A DNA stretch of 64,000 nucleotides. It comes from Loxodes magnus (lineage: Eukaryota; Ciliophora; Karyorelictea; Loxodida; Loxodidae). The position numbers and the translations under genes are program-made. Location of the stretch: positions 124,001 to 188,000 of the forward strand of contig CAMPDV010000078.1 of assembly GCA_946699065.1 (NCBI GenBank). The letters are read 5' to 3'. The notes under the pieces were generated by a model. It had not been told where the DNA came from and ran no database searches. It was given only the letters and a program-made list of their open reading frames with translations. Positions 1 to 12,800 of this stretch are shown one piece after another (the first letter of the stretch is position 1; every line of letters starts with the position of its first letter).

Positions 1-1195
1 AACATACAGTGTGAAAAAAGATAATAAAATAAATATTTGTAGCAAATTTAGAGAAATTTGGATCATATTGATTTAAGATAAATATTTAGATCAATTTTTT
101 TTAAATTTCATTAGAATATTTAAAATTCTGTTTTCTAAGTTATATTTTCTATATTAAACATACTAAAATTAATTTAAAATACGCCTTAAGATAGCAAGTT
201 AATGAATAATGGCTTAAATAAGGGATAAATTCAAATTAAACTTGGAAATTTCTAACTAATTTTGAAAAAAAATTAATATATAATATAATTTAAATATTTA
301 AAAGAAAATAAAAAAACACTTAAATTTTAATAAAATTTAGATAATTTTATGCATTAAAAAAAAAATATATTAGAAATGTTAGATATTGGAAAAATTTAAA
401 CTGCTAGCAAATAATTTAAAAAAAATTGAAGGAGATAAAAGTAAAGATATTTTAAAATGTAATATTTAGACAAATAATTAAAAAAATAAATAATAAAAAT
501 ATCATTATTAGTTAAATAATAAGAAAGACAAAAAAGATTAAAAATATAAAAATTAAATCTATTTAAAAAAACTGAAGTTTCTTGTATATCTTATTAAGGA
601 AGAAAAAAATACACTAAATTAAATGAAAATTTAGAAAACTTACCATCTTTCATTTTGTTGAATAAAAACTTAAAATAATATTTTATATAAAAAAATGTAT
701 TAGTGTCTTATAAGAAACCAAACTAAATGTTGGAAAAATAATAAAATATAATAAGAGAAAACTTAATAAAATTTATTCTTTTAAAGGAAATTTTAAGTAA
801 ATATTTTAATTAAATGTTAAATAAAAAATATTAAAATTATATAATTTAGATTTTAACTTTAAAAATATAGTCAAGGATAACTAAATTTAAATAAAAAAGT
901 AAATGGAAAACTTAAAAAATAAATTTTCCATAAAAAATGATTATAAAAACTACTTATAATTTATTTGACGTTGTCAGTTTCTAAAAAATTATTTAAAAAT
1001 ATTATTAAAAGAAAAATAAAGTGCTAATTAAAAATAATCAAAATATTAAAAAATTTTTAATTAGAAATTATAAATTTACAAAATAAATTATATCAATAAA
1101 GAATAAATCCCTTCTTATTTTTAGTTTAAATATATCCGTTTCTATTAAAAATAATATAAACTTATTTTTCTAAGCATTTCAGACAAAATTAATTA
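1..1195 (+). repeat. Dispersed ~1.2 kb AT-rich repeat, copy 1
   Basis: This stretch is a diverged direct copy of 36486-37665. Both open with ATACAGTGTGAAAAA and share the same order of short blocks (for example TTTAAATTTCATTAGAATAT, AAACCAAACTAAATGTTGGA and CTACTTATAATTTA). Substitutions and small indels are spread throughout, so the duplication is not recent. No coding frame is apparent. The copy may start before the window. A GC-rich island follows directly here but not after copy 2. The opening motif also resembles the degenerate box motif near 7.48 kb. Confidence 0.8.
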
Positions 1196-1221
1196 TTAAT
1201 TAATTTCAACTAAAAAAGTTT

Positions 1222-1498
1222 TTGGACCGGAAACTCCTTTCCGATTGCACGACCCGACGCTCTCTTTTTATGGAATAACGGGGATATCCTGTTGTGCTCT
1301 AGACACAGCTGCTAGGGAGCCCCATCGCTATGAGCAGCCAGGCTTCAAGCCCCTACCAAGAGCGGATAATCTCAAAGACAGTGTTCCCTTCAGAAAATGA
1401 CTCTGACCAGGGACTTTCTCAACGACAGGAAAGGAACTTGTTCCTAGCCATAAAACCATAAAGTGTTGTCACGAAGGTCATTCTCAGCTTCCATTATC
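1222..1498. ncRNA. GC-rich island, candidate structured RNA gene (unassigned)
   Basis: About 275 bp with near-balanced base composition, sharply bounded by AT-rich DNA on both sides. In AT-rich ciliate genomes this usually marks a structured RNA. Self-complementary pieces are frequent: GGAAACTCCTTTCC at 1229, GCTGCT pairing with AGCAGC at 1309/1332, GGCTTCAAGCC at 1341, and AGGAACTTGTTCCT at 1431. The reverse strand carries GAAAGTCCCTGGTCAGAG, which loosely recalls conserved region I of RNase P/MRP RNA, but I could not find a convincing 3' partner for a P4 helix. Strand and family are therefore open. SRP RNA and U3 were considered and not supported. No long reading frame crosses it. Confidence 0.5.
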
Positions 1499-1499
1499 T

Positions 1500-3350
1500 T
1501 TTCAATTATTAAAAAATTTTTTAATAAACTTAAAATAATTAATGGAAAATAGTGTAAAAGACTTTTTTATATGACTAAACTATATTAATCAATAGTTTAC
1601 AAAAAATAAGATAATTAAATTAGATAAGTACATAAAAATATTTTATCAATAATATTTAGAAGACCATTAGAGATTTTAAGAACTAGAGTAAATAGAAAAT
1701 AGGTTATATTAAAAACCCATAAACAGATTTAATGAGCTGAAAAATTCTTTATCAAGATGAGAGTGAAAGAGAACCATAAATTAAATATACAAACTTTTAA
1801 ATTTAGCGTAATTTGCCTGGTTAAATGCCAATAATTATACAATTATGTCTCAATATTTAAAATATTTCACCTCTTATAGTTTATTATTATGACTTATTAT
1901 TTAAACTTTTAAATAGTGAATAAGATTTTTTAATTATTAATTTTTAAAAATTCAAATAAATTATTTTAATAATTATCATTTATTTTATTAATTTTAAGCT
2001 AAAATATGAGCCTTTCTAATATAATTGTTGATATATATAAATAATAAAAATGATAGGATAAATAAAAGTTAATCTTTTAGCATTTATAATATTAAAGGAT
2101 AGTTTTAGTTAAAATATGTTTTTAAATAAAAGAAATAAAGTAATTTAATTATAGTTAAATATTTATGTAAGTATAATTTTCTTATTATTAGCAAATTAAT
2201 AATAATGCCTTATATTTAAATTTCTTTAACTGATAATGATAAAATAATTAATTTTGTATAATTATAATTATAATAAGTTTAATTAAATTTTGATATATAA
2301 ATTAATAATTTATACTTAACTTTAAAATATAATAAAAGTTAGTTAAGATTATTATTATAATTACTTATATTACTTAGAACTAAAAGTTATACATTCATTA
2401 AATTTATAATTATTGATAATTCTTTATTAATTTTATTTTATACAGTTATCTCTAAAGATATGTTTAACTATATTTACTTTTTAATTAACTAAATTATTGT
2501 TTTAATTATTGTAGACATTAATTATCAAATGAGAATTTTTATATTTTTATAATCTAGTAATCAAATACTTATTGTTAACCAATTATTAAAAACTCATATC
2601 AAAATTATGAAAAGCATCCCCCTTTATTAGTTTTAAATTGATACAAAGATAATTAATTCTACCTAAGCATATAATTATTGAATTATTTTAGATTTTTGAT
2701 ATAGTATTTTTAATATTAATATCTTACTATTATAAGGATTATTTTAAACTATATTTTGCTATCATTTAGAATTTCATATTATTAAAGTAATAAAGCTAAA
2801 GTTTCCTTTGGTTTACTTAGCACTTAAATTCCTTTAAAATATTTTTTCCTTTATATTATATATATTTTATTAATTATAGTTAAATAAAGATTTCTTTAAA
2901 TGGCTTCATTAGCAATTTAATTAGTTTTTAGAACTTAAATTTTAATTTTATTTATAAAAATAAATGGTATAAATTAAAGCTATTTAGTAATAATATTTCA
3001 ATTTAATAATAGAGTTATTGTATGAAACTGTTTATTTATATTTTAAATTAAAATAATTTTTTGACATCTATAACTGCATGAATTGCTTCCTTCAATTATA
3101 GACATTAGTAAATGTTTTTAATGTTTTTTAATTATAATCTTGAACTCATCAATTTTTAATTACTCTTGTTATAGTCTCATCTTTTATTTCTCCCTTTTTG
3201 CTTTTTCCATTTCTAATAATTATAATCTTCTTGAAAAAAGTTTCTTATGAAATATTTTTATTTATAAATCTAAATATCTAAAATAAGAATTCGGAAGGGA
3301 GTAAATAAGTCCTTAATCATATAATATAAGACGTCTTAAGTCATAATTCT
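1500..3350. other. AT-rich stretch without a supported feature
   Basis: Almost pure A/T with scattered short homopolymers. I see no conserved protein frame, RNA gene or tandem array. It separates the GC-rich island from the LINE remnant. Confidence 0.6.
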
Positions 3351-3359
3351 CAATCTTTT

Positions 3360-5720
3360 ACGATAGTCAATCTCTTATATTAGAATAATATATGCATCTA
3401 AAAATGTGCTCAAATGTATCATATTCTCCACACATACAGTAGAGATTAGCAATAGGATAATGACGATCTTAAAAATCTTTTCGAAAATTACAAAATTGGG
3501 TTCTAAGTTTATATATACTGAGAATTTCTTGTCTAAATTATTTGTTCAACTTAGTGTAAGTAATTACTGGAAGTTGGTTAAGATTACTAAATTATTTAGT
3601 TTATATTTAAGCTTTTTTCATTCTCTTAAACTTTTGAGTAGCTGTATTATAGAAATATTATTGTATTTTATCTCTTATATATTTAGTAAATTTTTTTTAT
3701 TTTGTACTAATCTTGGAATTCTACAGGTCGATACTATAGAGGTCTGATAATTGCTAAACTAGATCATAGCATTGTAATCCTTTTTTTCAGTTGGTAATGA
3801 AAAGAGAGCCTATTGTCGATGTTGGAAAATTAATGCTTTCTTATTTCATTTTATATTAGAATTTAAAAAACTTTATTGCTATAATGTGTTTGAAAGATAA
3901 CCAGTTTAATCTATGAAACATAACTTATTAATATTGAAGTTGCTGCTTAAAATGATTTTCTTGAAATCATTCTCATACTTTATTCAATTCTATTCAAAAC
4001 TCCAGTTATTCCTTTCTGAATACACCATGGTACTAACTCTTCTCCATATTCTGCTTTAGGTAGTGTAAAAAATCATCATAAAGCTTTAAAAGTAAAGAAA
4101 TCACATTCTTATATCTAATTATTTAAAAAAACAGTTTTTTCATTGCAACTAAACACTTGATCGCGACTTCTCTACAATGAGGATTAAAATTCTTCTTCTA
4201 ATGTAGCATTACATCTAAATATGTTACTAGTTCCTTTTAAATAATTGGTTAATTATCTAATCATAAATTTAAATTTTATTATTTATAATATTTCTTTAAA
4301 ATTTAGATGCTTTCATATTTGATAACATTGATCTTTAAGTGCGTTTATTTAAAATGCTTACTTGTTTCATTTATTAACTCCTGCATCTGCTTTGCAGTTT
4401 TGGAAAGAAGAATCAGATCATTCGTTCACCGTCTGCATGCGAAGCTAATACTCTAACCCTGACAATTGAATCCCAATTAGGTACTTTTACTTTCCAAATA
4501 TATAATTTACTATGTCATATGGTCCATGTGACTTTCCTTAGTATTATAATGTTCTGGTGTTCTTTCCTCTATTTTAAATGAAAAATTTAGGTTTTTGTAA
4601 AACGATTTTAAGGCTATTATTATTCCAAGTGGTAGTTTAACTCTCTTAAGTTAATCAAACAAAAGTCTTCTTTCTATTGAGTCAAACATTTTTTCAACAT
4701 CTATCAGTGTTGCTATCAATTTAGTCTTACTTTTAGCACTTTTCCGATAGTTATCAATTATTTGTTATATTATTCAAATTTATTAAGTTTTTTATCTGAT
4801 TTTTATAAATCCCATTTATGAAGGGTGAATCAAATTTCTCTAATAAATCAGATTGTATAGTCTTTTTGTTAAAGATTTATCATATAGTTTTATAATAATA
4901 TTAATAAGAGAAATAGGTATTCAGTTTTTCCAGTCATCTTTATTTCCTTTTTTAAATATTGAAATTACCGCCAATGTATTTAATTCCTAAGGGATTCTTC
5001 CAAATCTTAACATATTATTCAGAAAAGAGTGAAGAATTATTATCAAATATTATCCACCATATTTCAGAAGTTTACTTTTTATTCTGTCTGGACCATCTGC
5101 TTTTCCATTTGTAATTTCTTTTATAATTTCTTGCATTTCTTGTATGGTAAAAGATAAAATCCTTATAAATATGAGAGTTGATAATCTTTAATTTCTTAAA
5201 TACTATCTTATATTTTATCTATTTTTTAATTACTAAGATTTATTTATTATTGAGTTAGATTAGAATATTTGATAAAAATACAATTATTCCATGAATCAAT
5301 GGATTTATTTTTGATTTCTTAATTAAAGTTCATTTAGTTTATTTTTTAGGATTTTTAATTTTCTTAGTATGTGAAAATATTTCTTTAGCATCTTCATTTA
5401 GAAGTAAAAATTTCTTTTAGCTTTATTTTTTTAAACTTTCACAAATTATACTTGAAGTCATTCAGAATGTCGTTTCGCTGTTTCATAAAGATTAGTTACT
5501 TATTAATCTATTCTTCCAGACATAATGTATGCTTCTTTATATACTGAGTTAACCCTTTTAGACCTACATATTTCTTAATAAAATCTCGAGGAAATTTGTT
5601 ATAACTTGTCTGGAATAAAGGATCCTAATGTTTAATCAGCATTGTATTAGATGTTATTTTTGATAAATTCATATTAAATTTCAAGATTATCTTAATCTAT
5701 CTAAAAGAATTCTAGATAAG
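3360..5720 (-). mobile_element. Degenerate LINE (non-LTR retrotransposon), reverse transcriptase remnant
   Basis: Reverse-strand translation with TAA/TAG as Gln shows a LINE reverse transcriptase in order. A helical lead-in has GKADGPDRIKSKLLKYGG near 5.1 kb. Then come WKN-x-IPISLINI and KLYDKSLTKRL near 4.9 kb, SQMGFI, and DVEKMFDSIERRLLFDQLKR near 4.68 kb. At 4.42 kb the catalytic Y/FADD position is disturbed and reads TNDLILLS. A C-terminal zinc-knuckle-like C-x2-C-x7-H-x4-C lies at about 3393-3438. This is the block order of LINE pol proteins. The frame has to be changed several times and the catalytic motif is broken, so it is a dead copy. The endonuclease domain expected upstream (beyond 5.7 kb) was not recognised, suggesting 5' truncation or heavy decay. 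Confidence 0.85.
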
Positions 5721-6429
5721 TTTACAGGAAAGATTATAAATATTTTTGACGATTTATTGCATCTTATAACCTATTTATTTTATATTTCCTCAAATTCTTG
5801 CTCATCTTCAATTAATCTAATATAAAATTAACTTTTGCTTTATAAATCAATTTGCAGAAAGCATTTTCTTTTTAAACTATAATATCATCTTATCACTGTT
5901 TATCTTATAAAAGAATTGTTTTAAGAATTAAGTTTTTATCTTTAAATAATCTAGCAATTTTCAGTTGATATCATACTTTATGAATAAATATAATTACAAT
6001 CTTTAAAATATCAATCAAATAGATAAATGAACAAAAAATAATAACTATTTTTAATCAGAAAATGAATATGAAAACATTTTAATTTAATTTCTTGATAAGA
6101 TATTTTAAATTTAAATAAGTGTTTAATCTTTTAAAAATCATATTTATTAAACCACTTTAAATGTTTTTATGTTTATGAATATTTAGTATCTTAAATTAAA
6201 AAATACTATATTGTATATTAAAGCAAACGTTTATTAAAGGAATGCTTAAATTAAAAATTATAATTTAGTTGTCTAATAATTTAGCATATAACAAAAATAG
6301 CTCAATTTTAAGGTTATTTATGAAATTGTGTACTATTAGCATTATCGGCTTAGTAGAAACTTTTCTTTTATTATGCTATATATGTTTCTTTTTATATTGT
6401 ACTAAATATTTCCCATTTTTTATAGATAT
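5721..6429. other. AT-rich stretch, nothing recognised
   Basis: Lies between the LINE remnant and the inverted duplicate. A short hydrophobic frame at 6269-6475 has no ATG start and no family features, so I do not call it a gene. Confidence 0.5.
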
Positions 6430-7944
6430 AATTATAATAGTTATTAACTTACACTTTGTATATTATTTTAATTAATACAAAAGATTAAAGCTTTTCTTTT
6501 AACCTTTTTTGATATAATGAAAACTATATTGATTTCTTAATTATTTACACTTTCATTTTGCTAATTCGTATTATTTAATATTAGAATATAACTTTATTCT
6601 TATTTTAGATGGAAATATAAGATAATTTACAAGAAAGTAAAGATTTTTATAATATTGCATAAATTCAAATTATTTATATAGTTTACTAAAAATGTTTCTT
6701 ATATGATAAATAATCAATCAATTTTTTAAAAAAGCTTTCAGCTTTAATAAAATAGCTTCATTAGAAATTCAAATTTTAAGATTAATAAATAAAATCAATT
6801 TTCTATATACATAGTAGATATATTCAAGTTGCTTAAAATCAGAAAGCTTATCTTTAAAGCTATTCATTTTAATATTACGAAATGAGAAAAAATTTTAAAG
6901 ATAAAAAATATTTAATATAGCAATTTTTTCTTAAAAACTAGTTTTCTCTCCTAAAATAACATCTTTTCGAAAACTAAAAACAGATAGTTAGTTGTAGTAA
7001 GCTCTTTTCAAAACTCTTTTACTCATCTTAAATTTTTAATATTTTTCTAATTATTATAATAAAGCAGAATATTTTTAAACTTTATTAATAAATTTTTGTT
7101 TCTATATTTTATATAGTTAGGTTAGATATATTATTTAGATCCTTGTTTAATTACTTTTTTAGATTTTTTGTAAACTAGACTAAAATTTATTATTACAGAT
7201 GTATTGTACCTCATTTTTTCTATTTGATTGATCATTTTTTATAAAGAGATTTTTTAGTTCTTTTTAGATTAGTTATTTTTTTAAATTTGCAATATCTATT
7301 AAAAAGGTAGTTTTAAGCCCTCTTATAGAAAAAATTTTTTACTGGTTTTTTTTCTTCCTAAAATTGCCATTTATTTTTTATCTTTACTTCTTAAAATTCA
7401 TTTAAAAAACTTTTCAAATCTTTTAAAATTCTATCCATTTAAGAAAAGGATTTATCCATCCAGAAAATCTTTTGTAGCGAATAACTCAGTGTGAAAAAGG
7501 ATTTTATTTTCACGATTTCATGGTTTATTTTATTGTATCTCCTTCTTTCTTAAGATCTTTTTCATTTAAGTAAATTCTTATAGCATTAAAAATTTTTAAA
7601 GCGAATTTTTTCATTTACTCGAAAAGAAGTTCAAAAACAAAAAATATTGTTAATAATTTATCTAACAAAAAAAATGTTTTTTATTTTTACAAAATACCAT
7701 TTCAACAAAAAAGATTTCTAAATTCTACTTTAATATAAAATTTTTTTATATCAAAAATAAAATTCCTTAAAAAAATTCAAAGATTTTTAAAATTAATTTC
7801 CAAATTTTTCATCCAAACAATTTTAGATAACAATTTTCAAAATTATTTTAGAAACGCTTTTCTAAGAAATTTTAAAAACTTTTTAAAAACTACTTTCAAA
7901 ATTTTTATTCCTATTTAGAATTTTTTATCCCGAAATAATTAAAT

Positions 7945-7996
7945 TTATTCCGTTCTAAAATTTTTTGGTAGTATAAAACGCTGAGCGAAAAACAAT
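7945..7996 (-). repeat. Box motif copy downstream of WD40 gene
   Basis: The reverse complement reads TTTTTCGCTCAGCG followed by TTTTATACTAC and ends at ACGGAATAA. This is one copy of a ~50 bp dispersed motif found best preserved at 31.6-32.9 kb. It sits about 670 bp beyond the WD40 stop codon. A degenerate copy lies at 7451-7505. Related boxes follow the other two WD40 copies at similar distance (15.24 and 62.48 kb). Confidence 0.7.
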
Positions 7997-8661
7997 TTTT
8001 TCATTTTCATGAAATTTAAGCTCTTAAATCCAAAGATAATGATAAATAAAAAACTTACTATCAGAAAAATTAATTTTCCAATCGGAAACGAAACATATTA
8101 AACTTAAATATTAAAATTTAATAATAATAATAAATAATAATAATAAATAATAATTAATATTTAATATCAATCATAAAAAATAAATAATAAAAAACAAAAT
8201 TTAATTTAAAATAAAATAAAATACTTAATTAAATTTTTTAAATTATAATCAAGATTAAAAGCTAACTTTAACCTTATAAATAATATTTTAATTACTCCAC
8301 AAAAAAAATGAAAATTATACTTAACTTGAAATTTTACAAAATCTAAAAATAAATCTATAAAAAAATTTATAGAATAAAATTAAACTTAAACTTATTTTAC
8401 TACTTCATTTACCAAAATTATATTTAAAATATTTTTTATTACCACTTTAAATCAACATACCTCACTAATATCTATAACCTATATTACTCAATCTTTTTTT
8501 AAACCAATAATATTTAAGAATATACAAATTTTTAAATAAATATATAAAGCAAACACTTCATAAAATAACAAACGTAATTGCCATTAAAAATTCATTTAAA
8601 TGCATAACCAATATCTTATATCTTTAATCGTAAATTTAAATTAAGTCAAATAGCAAGTTAC

Positions 8662-9733
8662 TCAACTCGAAACTCTCCACTTTCTTATTGTCTTGTCATC
8701 CGCTCCCGATATCAACCATTTATTATCAACACTCAATGCTATAGAATATATATACGATGTATGCCCTTACAAAGTCTATATACACTCATCCTTATCAAAA
8801 TTCCATATCTTGATTGTTCTGTCATCAGAACCAGAAAATATTACACTTGAATCAACACTTAAATGAATACTACGTACACCATCCGTATGACCTTGAAGAG
8901 TACGAATACATTAACCAGAAGAGAAGTCCCATATCTTAATAGTACTGTCAGCAGAACCTGATATTATATACCTATTATCCTTAGACACTATTACCGAATA
9001 AACATAGTCTGAATGCCCAGTAAGATTTCGCACAGGCTGACCAGCCTAGAAATCCCAAATCTTTATAGTTGTATCACAAGATCCCGATATAATATATTTA
9101 TAGTCATAGGAGATTACTACCGAGTTAACTCAATCAGTATGTCCCGACAAAGTTCTTTGGAGAGAACCATTGTGGAAATTTCAGATCTTTATGGTTTTGT
9201 CATGAGATCCTGATACAATATAGCTAGAGTCAGGGGATATTACTACCGAGTAAACTGTAGAAGTATGCCCCGTTATATTTCTTATGAGAGCACCAGTCTA
9301 TAAGTTTCAGATCTTTATGGTTGTATCATTAGATCCTGATACAATGTAGTTAGAGTCAGGGGAGATTACTATCGAGAAAACTGTATTAGTATGCTCAGAC
9401 AAAGTTCTTTGGAGAATACCTGTCTGGAAATTCCAGATCTTTATCGATTTTTCAGGATATCCTGAACCTGATACAATTTAATTTAGATCCCTTGATATGG
9501 CGACAGAGAAAACATATGAAGTGTGACCAATAAGGATTTGATCTAAAAAATATTAAAAAAATACCTTTACTTTGGTCATAACTGATCTTATTTATTATCT
9601 TTTAGTTGCATAAGTTAGGCAGAATTTCATACTTAAAATGAAGTAGAGATATTTTCCCTAAAATGTGGTTTCTCGCTCTTAAGAGTTTTCTTAAAAAAAT
9701 ACTTTTAGTATATTGCTTTTCTTTTTTCTCCAT
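8662..9733 (-). CDS. Seven-bladed WD40 repeat protein (intact copy A)
   Basis: The best-preserved WD40 gene here: 349 residues after removing one 22-nt intron (9543-9564, GTATTT...TTTTAG). The ATG at 9733 is followed by a lysine-rich start (MEKKEKQYTKS) and a ~70-residue N-terminal region without a recognised domain. Seven WD40 repeats then run to the end. Each has a GH dipeptide and an IKIW-type end, for example TGHTSTVYSVVISPDSSYIV and DKTIKIWNF. Three internal TGA codons stand at Trp positions; other blades use TGG at the same place. The final TGA after RKWRVSS is taken as stop because paralogs lose similarity there. Expected to fold as a beta-propeller scaffold; partner unknown. It resembles NACHT/TPR-type WD40 tails in its regularity. 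Confidence 0.9.
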
Positions 9734-10382
9734 TTTAATTTTTATAACTTACTTCAATAAATATTTAATTAAAATAACTCAATAAATTTTACTGACTCAA
9801 TTTCAATAAAATTAAACTATTTAATTATTTATTAAGCATATTTATAAATATCTTCTAAAACATTGGTTTTTCTATTTTTGTCTTAAAACAAGACAAGATA
9901 TTAAACTAATAGTGTATAAACTTTTACAATTTTAATTATTATATATCTGTTTACTTTTAAATATAAGGATAAATTATTATATCAAAAGTTTATAACGAAG
10001 AATTATATCTTTATTATAATAACTTTAATATGGATTTATTAATTACGACTTATTTGTGCTTTAAATCAAAGACTCTTAATAAATAAACCTTATTTCGTTT
10101 TTAACCCTTTTAAATGATAAATAAAATATTACAATTCTTTTAAATCTACTGTTATTAATTATTATTTTTCTCTTGCATTTAATCAAAAAAAATATAATAA
10201 TAATAATAATATACTTAAAGTTAGTAGAGTTTTGCATTCTCTGGAATTGCAACCAGTTCCTGCGGACAGTTTTTTTAACGTGGGTGTGATCCACGACCTT
10301 TTTATTAAGTGGAAGGTTACCACTGTAACCGTTCAAGTGGTCTTGCAAAAAGCTTTTATTTGTAGATCCCTGTTGGAGTTAT

Positions 10383-11024
10383 TCATAGTTTATTGAGTTG
10401 TCTCCATGTTCTTTTCTGCTCTTATTCGTTTATTTTCTTTCATTATCAGCAGTTTTTTAAAATATGTTGATTTGATTTGCAACATCAACAAAGTTTGTAT
10501 TATTGTCTTTATTTCGTTCTTTTTTATGATAATTTATTTTCTATATTTTCTAATCTTTTAATGAAACTTGTAGCAATCATTTCTTTTTCTGGATTCAATT
10601 CTGTTTTTAATTCTATTGGTATTTTTTCTATTTCCATTTTTGTGTCATATTTAAAGTTTTATTGTGACTAAGTTCAGAGTTGTTCTTCCGTTATCAAATT
10701 GCTTTGAATGAGCTGTCTTCTGAGTATTAATAATTCGTTGTTTTAATCCTCTATGCTATTCATTAATTCCCTTATTTTTTCTCCTTAGTTATAAGCTATT
10801 TCTTCATACTTTGAAATTAATTTTTACATTTGATCTAGTTAAATTTAAAGTTTTTGATCAGATTCATTCTTAGGTTATCTTATCTCTATAGATCCTACCA
10901 TCACTTTACCTTCTGATGACGAACTTGACTCCTCTCGTTGCTATTGTTTTTTCTAAATTTCTTTTGCCGCTTTTCTCTTTAGGTTTTTAAGTTAATTCTT
11001 TGAGAGTCGAAGAGATTAATCCAT
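10383..11024 (-). CDS. Gag-like coiled-coil protein with CCHC zinc knuckle
   Basis: One uninterrupted frame of about 213 codons under the TAA/TAG=Gln, TGA=Trp code, starting at an ATG (MDQSLRLSKNQLKNLKRKAA). It has a Ser-rich patch (EESSSSSEGK), then a long heptad-like region (YEEIAYNQGEKIRELMNSIE), and ends with the knuckle CWCCKSNQHILKNC (C-x2-C-x4-H-x4-C, around 10450-10492), whose second residue is a TGA Trp. The arrangement matches gag or LINE ORF1 nucleic-acid-binding proteins. Related ORFs occur at 25.1, 39.5, 43.8 and 44.7 kb. The end at 10383 is the first TGA that leaves a sensible tail; reading through would add a weakly protein-like stretch to about 10.2 kb. Confidence 0.7.
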
Positions 11025-11029
11025 TTTTT

Positions 11030-12375
11030 AATTCTATCAAAAAAAATATTTCTTTAAGCTTTTTACTAATTAAAAGAAATGAAATAAAATAAGTTTCTTA
11101 TTAATTAGTTTGAATAAATATTAAAAAGCATCAAATTATTTAAAGCAAAGTATTTTTAGAATTTATAGGATAGTGTCTTTTATTTGTATACTTTCTTACT
11201 ACTATTTCATTAAAAATTTTTATTTATAAAGATCAGTCTTAAAATAATAAACTAATACAATTTATTTTAATGTTGATTCTAAGCTAAATATATAAATATA
11301 ATAAATATAAGTAGTAGAAAGTAAATATTTAAACTAACTAGAAATGGTGTATCACTAATTTTATCTTACAATTATTAAATATTAATATTTAGTTTTATTA
11401 TTAAAAGAAGCTTTAATATGTTTAATTATGTCTATTAAATACTTAATATTTTATCCTTTTAGCTTTATTAGTTATTAGTCTAAATTTCTATTTAATTTAT
11501 AAAGATATTAGATTAGTTATAATTAATACATTTAGATAACTTTCTCTTTTTATAGCAAGCTAATATTATATTTATTATTTATGTTATTTTTGTAATTATC
11601 ATTTCTAATTAATAATACCTAAATTATTCTAGATTATTTAAAGATAAAAACTTAATTCTATTATTCTATACAAATCTAAAAAACATAGTTATCACTATTA
11701 ATACTCTCTTTTTTTAAAATAATTTGTTTGCTATTAATAAAATTATAAGCTTTTTAAGAAAGAAAGCATGCTTTTAATATCTTCTATTATTATTTTCTGA
11801 ATTAATAGAAAGAGTAAACTTAACATAATATGTTTCTTTGTAGTATGAGATAATATAAGTATTAGATTAGCTAATATAAGCTATTTAAAACTAAAATTAA
11901 TGCCAAAGAAATCCTAGTAGGTTTTAGTCATAGAATTTAAAAAGAATACAGTCTTTAGTAGTATTAAGAAAAGATTTAAATAAACATAATGAAAGTGATA
12001 AGCAAATTAAACCTACAAGAAAAGAGTTTTAAATCTTAAATTGAAGTTTATTAATTAAAAGATTTAAGAATATCATTTGCAATATTGAATGAAATAGCTT
12101 CTAAATTTTAATTTTTCTTAATTAATTAAAATAATAAATTGCAACCAAAAAGCATGCTTGATATTTAAAATTATTTAAGTTTGCAAGTAGTTACAGATTG
12201 GATATTGAGTATGGTTTAACAAGTGCTTCTTAAGAAAAATAAAGTAACTAAATTTTTACAAAAAAATTAAATAATTATAGAATTCCAGTGTTTCTAAATT
12301 AATAAAAATAAGTCACTAAAATTTAATTAATCAAAGTCTTAAATAAAAAAGCTGTAAATAAATGAGAAATGCACG
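11030..12375. other. AT-rich stretch, nothing recognised
   Basis: No conserved frame, RNA gene or array seen. Confidence 0.5.
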
Positions 12376-12379
12376 TGTC

Positions 12380-12800
12380 CAAAGTGATTGCCAAAATGTC
12401 TACTCTGAACTTATAAATCTAAGAATTGTCCTTTTGAAAAAAATGAAAAAATATAAATCCTTCTAGAACGACAAATATTCAATGGCTTTTATAAAATTTA
12501 GATTGAAATATTCACGCAATAGTTTGAGATTCAAATTCTCAAAGTAGCATAATTGTACACACTCTTTAAGTTTTTCAATTTCTTGATTATCTTAAATCAA
12601 AACTTTTCAGATGTGTTTATTTTTTACATTATAAGTAATATAAAAAATTGCTGTCTTTTTCTCCAACTTTGCAATATCTTAGATTGAATTTGCTGCTTAA
12701 TTCACTACACTATTCAATAGGCATAAATTTAAACCCCAAAATTACAAAAGCATTCATACTTTAGTCTCTTAAAAACATTATCAGTCTAATCCTTTAAAGC
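12380..12800 (-). pseudogene. Possible coding fragment, coiled-coil, unassigned
   Basis: On the reverse strand one frame stays plausible for over 100 codons, including AANSIQDIAKLEKKTAIFYI and QEIEKLKECVQLCYFENLNL. The Glu/Lys/Leu-rich pattern suggests a coiled coil of the kind seen in RING/B-box ciliate proteins, and a Cys-containing stretch (ECFCNFG) precedes it in a neighbouring frame. No start or stop is convincing. It could be the 3' part of the degenerate coding region at 13.7-14.8 kb. Confidence 0.3.

Larger units (their letters stand above)
6430..10010 (+). repeat. Inverted segmental duplicate, arm A (partner 60590-64000)
   Basis: The reverse complement of the last bases of the window (TTACACTTTGTATATTATTT and following) matches 6452 onward. 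Collinear similarity can be followed across the AT-rich part, the box motif, the WD40 gene and its upstream region up to about 10.0 kb (block TTTTGTCTTAAAACAAGACA). The partner continues past the window end. The two arms lie about 54 kb apart in opposite orientation. Divergence is uneven: the WD40 part of the partner is closer to the third copy at 16 kb than to this arm, suggesting exchange between copies. Confidence 0.8.

Noticed and set aside
1222-1498. Assignment of the GC-rich island to RNase MRP/P, SRP or U3 RNA
   Set aside because: Short look-alike stretches only; a matching P4 partner, SRP tetraloop context or U3 boxes could not be found by eye.
3406-3747. 113-codon frame on the + strand
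   Set aside because: Antisense to the LINE zinc-knuckle region; no features of its own.
6269-6475. 68-codon hydrophobic frame
   Set aside because: No ATG start and no recognisable features; A/T-rich DNA readily yields Phe/Ile/Tyr-rich frames.
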